From Hawksworthiomyces lignivorus (Eukaryota > Ascomycota > Sordariomycetes > Ophiostomatales > Ophiostomataceae): a stretch of DNA of 64,000 bases. The stretch's first letter is position 1; each line of letters opens with the position of its first letter. The position numbers and the translations under genes are program-made. Positions 55,357 through 64,000 of this stretch are shown in pieces. The notes below the pieces were generated by a model that was not told the DNA's origin, ran no database searches, and saw only the letters and a program-made list of their open reading frames with translations. Where the stretch lies: contig NTMA01000016.1 of assembly GCA_002917075.1 (NCBI GenBank), forward strand, positions 124,001 to 188,000, read 5' to 3'.

Positions 55357-56840
55357 CTAACGCCCCTTGTGCTTCAATAGCGCACGAATCACCATTGCCT
55401 GGCGCGCCATCCGATGCTCCATTACGTCCATGCGGCTCTCTAGTATTGCCATGCGGGTGGGCAGGTCCTCCTCCATGTCGTCGTGGCTGTCCTCGCCCTC
55501 GTATAGGCCAAGCAAGGCGTCCAACACGGCCTTGTCGACCAATGGCGTTGCTGCGTGTCGTCCAGTTTTTGGTGCTGCCGGCACCCGCTCAGCTGGATGC
55601 TCTGTCGTCAACGACACTGCCACGTTCAGTGTATCATTCGGTTCCGCCTCTGCAGCATCTTCGTTTTCGTCCTCATTGTCTTCGTTATCGTCGCCGCCCT
55701 CGCCCTCCCCCCCGCCCTCTGCAGCCTCGTTTTCAGGGTCTGTCCCTTGTTTAGCGCCCGCTTTGGTCTTAGTGCCCGCCGCACCGCTTTTAGCGCTTTT
55801 TGTGCCGGCCGTTTCCTCCACTTCCCATGGCAGGACCAGGCTCGAGTGCATATCTGGCGATAGGAGTGCCTCGAAGTGGTCCACATCCAACGATGTCCAC
55901 ATTTTTTGGCCCTCCAAGTAGCAGACGGCCGGCCTCGTGCGGCTCGGCTTCCGGGGCGTCACGCGCAAGACGCATTTGTGTTCCTTGTGCCCAAGGAGCT
56001 GGGCTGTATTCACGTTGGCGGTGATCCTGACAGCGTATTCGCGGTCGTCCTGGCGCGTCACGAGCACATACACCAGCAGCTCGGGAATGACGCCCTCGCG
56101 CGCCAGACTGTTCTGCTCCATTGTCCAGGCTACGCCATTATAGTTACTACTCTCGCCGGTGCTCCCCGAAACCGATACTGGCCGCGAGCGGTACTTGTCA
56201 AAGTAGCGCTGTTGCCACGCGCGCGTGTCGCTGGCTGAGCCCTCGAGCTTCCCCCCGCCTGTGTCGTGCCGCCCTGGAGGCTCACACGCCCGCTGCGGTT
56301 GCGGGTGTGCTGTCCCGTCGTCTCGTTGGGGCGCTCCATCGTGGCAAACGGCGCCCAGCCGACAACGACAGGCCGCTGCGCTCCGACCGTGTCCGCGTCC
56401 CAGCCGGTGCCGTGGAACTCGACCTGGATACGCGCCGACTGCACAGCCTTGTCCTTGCCTGCCCCGCTGCTCTTGGTGTGCGATTCCAGGTTCACCTTGA
56501 ACACGGCAAACGTAGCCTTGGTGGTGGTCGTCGTCGTCTTGCCCTTGTTGTCCGTCTGGTGCACCTGCATAGCACTGTCGGCCCACAGCAGCCGGTGCAT
56601 GGAGAAGACCTCGGACGAGAACACCACCGGCCCGTTACCCTTAATCTCTTTCTCCTTGTCGGTGCACGCTTCGCCCTCGCGGCCCTCCTCAATAGGCGCG
56701 ACGAGCTTGACTGTGGTGCTCTCCACCATCGCGTCGAAGGACTCGGCATCCTCGAGCTCGGCTTGCGTGATGGGGCTGCACTTTGCCGAAAATCCAGACA
56801 AGTCATCACCGAGGAAGCTGTCGCCGAACACGCCGGTCAT
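55357..56840 (-). CDS. Protein of unknown function next to subtilase, apparent frameshift
   Basis: Two overlapping frames together form one protein of about 494 residues. N-terminal part: MTGVFGDSFLGDDLSGFS, VVFSSEVFSMHRLLWAD, ARIQVEFHGTGWDAD, VVVGWAPFATMERP. After the G6 run (C6 on plus strand, 56251-56256) the frame moves to KLEGSASDTRAWQQRYFDKY, WTMEQNSLAREGVIPELLVY, HKCVLRVTPRK. An acidic Glu/Asp tail and a short C-terminal helix (ILESRMDVMEHRMARQAMVI) finish it. Seven G instead of six would restore one frame; a 38-nt intron (56285-56248) would too but is shorter than any other intron here. The family is not recognised. It lies 327 bp upstream of the subtilase on the same strand, so a functional pair is possible. 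Confidence 0.7.
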
Positions 56841-57365
56841 CGTATTGCTTTTCTTTTGCTGTTGTTTAATATTGTCGTCGTATTAGTCGTCCTTTGTCGT
56901 CTTTGCTTTCTTCTCTTTTTCAAGTTTTTCTTCGTCTTGTGGTTCTCATTTCCTACGTACCCATATCTTTTACTCTATCTGCAAACGGATTATATACAAC
57001 GTACGACGCATCGATTAGCAGGGACCTGTCCTCCATGCAAGTCCACAACTCTGCAGGATGAACCTTCAAGAAGCTTACTCGAGCATACGCCCCCGTCCGC
57101 TCACAACTCACAACGTCGCAACCTTGCATTTCAGCTGCCAAACACATTCTACAGAATCCGGTTTGGGACCAACTTGCAGAGGACAGACAGCCGTGAGTGT
57201 TTTCAGTGTTCGATGTTATCGCTGGTCAAGTTTCACTACTACAAATGTATGAAGAAGCAGTCATTATCGGTATCATGCATGAAACTTGGAGCTCTATTTT
57301 CCCTTTTTTGCTATACTACATGTACTCTGTTATGGACTTTTCTATGATTAAGTGCTTTAGTCTAT
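56841..57365. other. Intergenic, no gene seen
   Basis: 525 bp between two minus-strand genes; pyrimidine-rich leader sequence on the left. Short frames have no support. Confidence 0.5.
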
Positions 57366-60213
57366 TTATGCACTTTCTGAAACCCGGTCTATCCCAATTC
57401 GTGCTATACCCGTTTCCCCTCGGATAACCCCAAGGCTATATTTCTGCCTTGAAGTTCGGAGTTGATCTTTTATTCGTCCCATCCTTTCTTTTACCTTTGA
57501 GGCAGTCTCAAATTCGCGCAACATTGTCGAGTCGCACACATAGAACATACTACCGGCAATTGTGTCTGGCTCAACAGGTAAGTTAGCTGACGGCATGAAA
57601 AACAATGACACGAGCACCAAAATCATAAACCCTAAGATGCTCAGTGTCATATATGCGCAGACGACGTGTACCGTCCATGTTTGAGTAACGCGGAAAGGAA
57701 TGTTAGATAGGATGACCGGGGTGAAGACTGAGACCACGGTTGCAGAAGATATTGCGATGGCGAAAACATCTCCGTGACGGACAGACTGGTAGAAACCTTC
57801 GAACTCGGTAGTCGGCTCGGTGACCAAAATCGAGTCTTTGGCTCGTTGGGGACGCTGAGATAATCGTCGGTATGGTGTTAATAGAAAGGTCTCTGTTTAA
57901 AGCGGTTTAATAAATTAGTGTTTGATGCTTGTCTGATTAGCTTTAAATTAAAGATAGGAGAGAAAGTGTTGTACGTGAGAAAAAATAACTCCAGAAAAAA
58001 GCAATGATCATTCCCAGCCCCGTAAATAAAAATCGAACACCATAGTCTTGATTGTCCATAAAGCGTTCGAAGGAAGTGTCCCTCTCCGTTAGCTCATAGT
58101 AGAGAATGACTCCGAAAAGAGCAACGAGAATGAGGAGAAAAATGGCCATGGCCAGGAATGTGGCAGACATTTCTTTATGTTTCTTCGATCCACGCTGTCG
58201 CCTCTTTGACTTGTCAGTTGAGCTCTTTTTCGGTGCCATTGAAGCTAATGGATCATTGCCAAAAACAGCAACTCCGTAATCAAATCCAATAGCTTTGTGC
58301 TGACCAAGGCAACGAAGAACATATTTCTTTCCGCTCAAAGCTTGCAAGATGTCTGCGTCTCGAATACGATCGTCGGTTGAGCTGGTTTGGATATCCCTTA
58401 GTAGATGTGCGAGGTCGCCGTTTCGCGGGAGCAAAGAAGCTGCGCTCACCAGACTCCCTGGCGCAAGCACGATACCAGATCTCCAACGGAATGTCAATAT
58501 TGATATTGCAGCAACAAGAAAGGCCATGGAACTAAGGAGCAACTCCGCAACTCGGAGATGCTCTACAGAGACGCTCAGGGTCATGGTACACCCAGAATAA
58601 CTGTTCAGAGAACATGTGCCATGGAGCTTTATTCCTATAGCTTCGCTGGACTCCGATACAAGCACAGCTGATACTAGAACGAGGATGTCGCTCAATAAGG
58701 AAAGTGGCTCGCCATACTGCCATAGCAGACGGAAGCTGTTGAGCCTCCCAGACCATCCGCTCGTCCTCAAGCAAAGAGAGTCGGCAGCGGTGCTTCCCTT
58801 CGGCCTAGTCAGTGCGTTGTAAGGAATTAATCTCTTGATATGCGTATCAATAAGCTGGACAGGAATGGTGAGCAACGAGGTGATCAAAACTGGTATGAAG
58901 CAACCAATGGCATATTGTGCTCTAGACGCCGGGGACTGACCAGTAGCTTGCACGCCGAGATCTGGTACTGGATATTCCGTGGCTGTTGCTATAGGAATGC
59001 CCATGGAGTTGGTCAACGTCACAACATGGCCCACAGCCGGTGTCTGAGGAAGGTCGGTAGTGATGGTCCGAGTTGGCGTGCCGTTCATGTCGGTAAGAAC
59101 CACTGTTGTCTGTCTAGCACCGTAACCGCCTAGATTGGCAATATCAGTAATTGTTTTGGTGGGCTGGCCCAAGATGTTTGCCAAAACTCTTGTTTTTTTC
59201 TGCCACACCAATGACTCGGTAACGCGCGTTTCCGTAGTCCTAGTCAGCGTGGCCAAGTGGCCAACTACCGTTGATGTTTCAGTGGTAGTTGTTGGTCTGC
59301 CGTCAGTGCCAGTCGTCACTCTTGTTATAGTAGTAACCACGGGCGAAATCCAAGTCGTTTCCGCTATCTCTGTGGTTGTGTCAAAGGCTGTCGTGAAAAT
59401 TGGCCCGACGATATCTGCCATCCCGTTGCTGGTCGTGGAGCGCATGAATTCAATATCACAATGGGCATCGTTCCAGCTGGCAACATCAGCGAACATTCGA
59501 GCGACTTGGTCGCGACAGCGAGGTTCTAGAGATGATGATGCGTGTCTCATTACATTAGCGGAATCGCTAGAGAAGTAAGTTATGGTCGTTATGCATCCTA
59601 ATGGATTTTCTGGCAGAGGTTTCAAGACGAGAGTCATTTCTTGGCAATTGCATCCAGACACCGCCCCAGGCTCGTGGTTAATTCTATATACTTCGAATAC
59701 CTCTGTGCTCGTTGCGTCTTGCCTAACACAGGCATATTCAACTTCCGTTCCCATCTGCTGCACATTGTTGCTAGCGTAGCCACCATTTGGAACGTGCAAT
59801 ATTCTGCCACGAGTTCCGTTGAACATAATTTCTACAGTCAAACCCGGTGCTGCTGATGGCCTAGTATTATTTCGGAAAGATGTATTGTTCACGATCGCCA
59901 ATGGTGCTGCTGCACCACGTTTGTGGTGCATCCATTCGTGCAATGATAAACGTGATGGCAAATCATTATATGCCGGCACCCTCCTTTGAAGAGGCAGCGC
60001 TGAAAGTGCCACGGGGTACTGCGAGTCGTCGTCGGGAATATCAGCAAGGTTTTCGGCGTGAGGGAGACGATGAATCGAAATTTCCAGTAGTACGAAGAGT
60101 CCACAGAGAGTGAGCAGTAGGGTTGCCAGGAAAGGCCATTGTAACGTAACGGGCTTATAATCCGGAAAGCGGAATTTCTGATATATGTGAGAGCGTCTTT
60201 CTTTCTTCACCAT
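57366..60213 (-). CDS. DUF3433 membrane protein
   Basis: Exons 60213-57975 and 57892-57366 (82-nt intron) give 921 residues. An N-terminal cytosolic KFRFPDYKPVTLQWPFL motif precedes the first span, then a large extracellular loop rich in Thr/Val with sequons (TTTTETSTVV-type stretches), a central membrane cluster (IGCFIPVLITSLLTIPVQL), a cytosolic loop, and a second membrane group. PYRRLSQRPQRAKDSILV and SVFTPVILSNIPF match the DUF3433 C-terminal unit that recurs in fungal proteins. Function is unknown; the family is restricted to filamentous ascomycetes and is often surface-associated. The intron was placed so that WSYFFSQTFLLTPYRRLSQ is continuous. Confidence 0.88.
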
Positions 60214-61043
60214 GATGTTAGGCAGATAATATTTAGGTTAAGAGGTACGGCAAGGCTGATGGCACAAAGAGCGCTGTTGAAAGTTATGCTAAGAAATAGA
60301 TAACACTGAAGTTTTGCAAATCACTAAGAGAGGAGCCGCAGAGTTAGTTAGTTAAATCATATTTAATACCATCACAGCTTACGGAGTACATTTCAATTTT
60401 TCTATCCTTGTATGTGTGCTAATCACATCTATGGGTTTTGCGTGATTGCATGCCTGATAATACCAGAGGACAGCGATAAATTCAAACCTATATAAATATA
60501 TTCTGCTATTTAGTGTATCCATTTTATCCAGATCCATGCATTTACAACCTACGAATCAGATACACCCATGAGATCTACTTATGCTCACAGGCTGAAATGC
60601 AAGGCAGACTTGACCACCTGATGCGGCGCATGCCTTCTAACGTTTGTAACGACTCTGAGAGAGGTTTCTTAACGTAAAATACAATGTTATGATGAACGAC
60701 CTCTAATAATCTTGAGGCTATGATTGGAACGGCTCATAGGTACAGTCGTTGTTCAGAAAAGCGCAAATTTTGATTTTATTTAATGGAGAAATTGGAGGGA
60801 TGAAGGCGCAGATTCAGTTATAGTGAGTTGTATGGGGACCCCCTGCGTGGTGGCTAAGAGGTGGAGGATTTTGCTCTCTGAAGCTATTCTGCCATCTCTC
60901 ACCGCCCGTGGACATAAAAGAGGGGAGGCAGACTTTCTTTGCTCCTTTCACGAAATAGATTAGGCAGGCACCTTATTATACACTTTCTGAGCAGATATGG
61001 CTTCCGACCAGAGTTGGGGTTACTCGTGGGAACAAAAACGGAG

Positions 61044-61305
61044 TCAATTGGTTGCGAATTGGTCAAGATTTGAAAAAAGCCTCTGGCCGTAGGCCAGAGG
61101 CTGACGCGACTTCAAGGCTACTGTAGTCACATCACATAACTTAGCCATCTACGCATCAAGGGAGGCAACTTCATGCACTCCCTGGAGCAGGGGGGTTAAG
61201 CACCTTTCTGACCAGCCTCTACGAGGCTACTCAGTTAGTTCAGTCGAGTTGTGGTAGTCTTGGTGGTTAGGTAGAGTCGAGGGGTCAGCCCGTCTCGCTC
61301 TCAAT
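61044..61305 (+). repeat. Dispersed repeat, copy B
   Basis: Direct-orientation partner of 12615-12848; the best block is TTGGTGGTTAGGTAGAGTCG through CTCGCTCTCAAT near the right end. The left end carries an 11-bp hairpin that is only weakly matched by GGCCC/GGGCC arms in copy A. Confidence 0.65.
61078..61102. repeat. 11-bp perfect hairpin, 3-nt loop
   Basis: AGCCTCTGGCC, loop GTA, GGCCAGAGGCT. A strong compact stem within the repeat copy. Confidence 0.85.
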
Positions 61306-62011
61306 AGTATTGTCAGAGAAGCCTTCAAGTATCATATACCGGCAATCTAGGCCTAGTAAATCTCAGTCAACTGACTCTATGTGTTCGAGTATAAGTTTGT
61401 GCCTTAGTTGATAATCAAGCTTCTTTCACCTCCAGTAGAACAAAAGGCAGAAGAGGAAAGCTCCAAAATTTGACGTCGTCTTATGTAGTTTGGTTTCCAT
61501 TTGATGTTATCCCTCTTTATCATGTAGCTATGAACTTATCTATTGTTGGTAAAAGTACAAGCTCTAGCGTTTGATCTTATTCTGCAGTGTATTTCAAGTA
61601 GGAATGGTCTAACGGGGGATGTCTTCCTTTCTTAACGGGGCATTAAAAAATTCAATAGAAACAATCAAAAATTCTGCTTTTTTATTTAACCGTTTCGTAA
61701 GTAGAAACCGCTAACAAAAACATTCACTTGAAAATCCTTTCGTTACTAGATCTTTGGATAAATGTACTATTTGTGACTCGGTAATGTTTCTAGGAAAGTG
61801 TTGTCCGCAGCAATAAATCAAGAAATTCGACGTGAAGTTTTGACTCGTATTTTTTCCTCCCGCACTCCCGTGATAATGCGATGTAGCAACCAATGGCGAG
61901 CAGCTTGCCTCTGGCAGCGATACAATGTAACACACCACCAAAGCTTCAACCCTGAGGAGCGGCATATTCATCTCCTTCAAAATCACCTCACCCGAGGATG
62001 CCCTGTCTGTC

Positions 62012-64000
62012 ATGGCGTCGGAATTGTGCAGCGTCTGCTGGGAAGGTACCTTTGGCTTGGGTCGTTTGCAAATTCGCGAAGCTAAACTACTCGATAGTCG
62101 TGCGACGTGCCGCTCATGTGCTATCATCGCCGCAGCCGTGGAGGCATTTAGGCCGTTAAGCTCCTTGCCCAAGGATGTCGTTTGGCTTCTGCACGTTATC
62201 TTCGAATATGGGGTTCGCGACAGCTATTGCTTGGAAGTGATGGGCCCTGAATACCAAACAGAATTGATCGAAATTTTCACGACGGGGTATGTCATTTTCT
62301 CCTCCTGTTTGCTGCAGAGTAGACAAGTCGAAAGAAATGTGAGAGCCTAGCTGACTGTATAGCTCTGCCGTACCGTGGCCGGCCATGCGGACGCGTCGTC
62401 TTATCTCAGAGCAGGCCCTGTCGCAGAGCTGCATTGACCTTGCGCGCGAGTGGGTATCCACTTGTATGTCCTCGCACCCACAGTGCCAGCCCTCGGCGCT
62501 GCGCGCATGGTGCCCCACGCGCTTGATCGACATTGGGTCAGGCCCGGAGGAGGATCCCAGGCTCTGCATCGCAGGCGATAAGAGCGATGGCAGCGGTGTC
62601 TCCGCGCCTGCTGATAGTGGTCCAGCATACGTAGTTTTGAGCCACTGCTGGGGCATGGTCCGGCCGCTGCGCCTGCTCTCAACCAACTTGGCCGCGTTCC
62701 AGCATGCCATTCCCCTCACTGCCCTGCCGCCGACATTCCAGCAGGCTATCGAGGTCGTGCGCCGCCTGGGCTTCCGGTATCTGTGGATCGACTCTCTGTG
62801 CATCTTGCAGGATTCGCATGCCGACTGGCGTCGCGAGTCTTTGCTCATGCGTCACATCTACGAGCAGGCCGCCATTGCCCTCTATGCCGACGCCGGCCCA
62901 GATTGCACTAGTGGCCTGACTTCGGCGAGTGGTCGCGCCGCCTGGCAGCAGACGCGGCTACTCGTAGACGGTGTAGACGGTACAGATGGCGACGTCTACG
63001 TGCGCCGTGTTTTCGACCTGACACGATTCGCAGGGGGGCCAATCACCCGCGAGGTGGCGCCGCACTGTCCCGGCCGCACCGAAGTCTCGTGGCTCGGCCG
63101 CCGCGGCTGGTGCTACCAGGAGCGCATCATTCCGCGCCGCCGACTGTACTTTGGCACCCACGAGATGGCTTGGGAGTGCCAGGTGCGCGGTGCCTGCGAG
63201 TGCGCGGGTGAGCCCTCCGAGGTGGTAGGCGAACGCTCTGAAGGCCCCGAGGATATCCTCTGCTTCTGGGAGGCCATTTACTATGGCGACAGCCAGGAAG
63301 ATGGCGAAGGCGACGACGTCAAAGGCGGCGACGACGAAGGCGATGACGGAGACCACAGCGACCAAAGCGACCAAGGAAGCCAGGAAAATGAGCGCAGCAT
63401 CATCGAATCCGCCGCAGCTGAGGCGACCTCTGGGCTGTGGTACGAGATCGTTCACGGGTTCACGCGCCGCGCCCTCACGTTCGATTCCGACATCCTGCCA
63501 GCGCTGTCCGGTGTCGCCTCCGTTGCCGCCGCGCGCCTCGGCCTGACGTACCTGGCCGGTCTGTGGCGCGAGTTCCTCGACACGATGCTGCTTTGGCAGG
63601 TGTGGCCCGGCAGCCCCGGCGCGCGCCACCGCGAGTACTATGCACCCTCGTGGACCTGGGCGTCACGCGTGAGCCGAGACCGCGACGGCCGCAAGCGGAG
63701 GCCTGCACAGGTCTACTACTCCATCAAGAACAATTCACGGCCGGCCCCGGGATTTCACATCCGGCACGCGGTGTGCACCTATCCCGAGCAGAACCCGCTT
63801 CTACCACCGTTGGACGGGTTTCTCGACGTGGACGCCTACGTCGTGGAGCTGAATTATTCGGACATAACATTCTGGCCCAGGGCGCCTCACTTAGTAGGCA
63901 ACCATGACTCCATGCATCCAGATATCTACGTGGAAGTAGAAGACAGGGATCCTTTGGCAAGTGAGACGAAGGTAGGCTCGAATGATGGCACGCATGCATT
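62012..64000 (+). CDS. HET-domain protein, C-terminus cut by window edge
   Basis: Exon 1 62012-62286 and exon 2 62363 onward (76-nt intron, GTATGT, GCTGAC branch, TAG) remain open to the right edge, over 630 residues. The N-terminus has Cys motifs (LCSVCWEG, CRSCAIIAA) like those in the other HET gene. The HET domain follows: YVVLSHCWGMVRPL, LPPTFQQAIEVVRRLGFRYLWIDSLCILQD, RGWCYQERIIPRRRLYFG. A Gly/Asp/Glu-rich acidic insert occupies about residues 400-430. It is a member of the heterokaryon-incompatibility family, with the same general layout as the gene at 9.4-11.5 kb but low identity. The coding frame has no internal stop within the window. The specific recognition role is unknown. Confidence 0.85.

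Larger units (their letters stand above)
60214..62011. other. Intergenic with repeat copy
   Basis: 1.8 kb without a gene. It contains dispersed repeat copy B (about 61044-61305) and a perfect 11-bp hairpin (61078-61102) inside it. The minus-strand frame at 61711-62172 overlaps the start of the following HET gene and is a shadow. Confidence 0.5.

Noticed and set aside
55357..56840. Gasdermin-like (RCD-1/HET-Q1) identity for the subtilase neighbour
   Set aside because: Length, acidic tail and motifs do not resemble the short gasdermin-like proteins; only the protease neighbour suggested it.
1..64000. CRISPR arrays, bacterial operons or phage genes
   Set aside because: None present; introns, dispersed 5S genes and fungal families show eukaryotic DNA.

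Overview
The window is nuclear DNA from a filamentous ascomycete (Pezizomycotina, probably a Sordariomycete). Genes have short spliceosomal introns (mostly 46-115 nt) with GT/CTAAC or CTGAC/AG signals. 5S rRNA genes are dispersed singly. The gene families are typical of these fungi: HET, NB-ARC/TPR NLR, Hsp70-like, DUF3433, DUF4419 and Zn2Cys6. I rebuilt the gene models by hand by joining exons in phase, so most coordinates below are multi-exon spans with exon limits in the evidence. Species cannot be named from sequence alone.

Layout. 0-9.2 kb is ordinary: a partial small secreted protein, a 5S rRNA gene, an MDP-1-type HAD phosphatase, a Sec14/CRAL-TRIO protein with an 8-nt microexon, a second 5S copy carrying a 7-nt duplication, and a secreted pectin methylesterase. 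9.3-29.6 kb looks like an allorecognition/immunity island: a HET-domain protein, a repeat-rich desert, a membrane-anchored protein of unknown function divergent from an NLR with an apparent trypsin-like protease domain, NB-ARC and a near-identical TPR array, then a split-exon Hsp70-like ATPase, a coiled-coil protein and a dynamin-like GTPase. A pair of 33-bp inverted repeats (32/33 identical) brackets the NLR and its divergent partner. A broken DUF4419 gene follows at 30.8-32.0 kb.

33.6-49.8 kb looks like a metabolic, probably catabolic, cluster: cupin-like protein, MFS anion:cation symporter, FAD monooxygenase, hydantoinase/oxoprolinase-DUF917 fusion, two short-chain dehydrogenases and a Zn2Cys6 regulator with an apparent frameshift. 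An elongator tRNA-Met lies inside it. 51.0-56.8 kb holds an intracellular subtilisin-like protease with a very long N-terminus (and a possible 6-nt microexon), next to a same-strand gene of unknown function with an apparent homopolymer frameshift. 57.4-60.2 kb is a DUF3433 membrane protein. 62.0 kb to the right edge is a second HET gene, cut off by the window.

How the parts may work together (inference): proteases fused to or near NLR/HET genes, Hsp70-like ATPases and dynamins are recurrent in fungal non-self recognition loci. The metabolic cluster has transporter, oxygenase, ring-opening-type and dehydrogenase enzymes plus a regulator, as expected for import and breakdown of an N-containing cyclic compound; the substrate cannot be read from the sequence.
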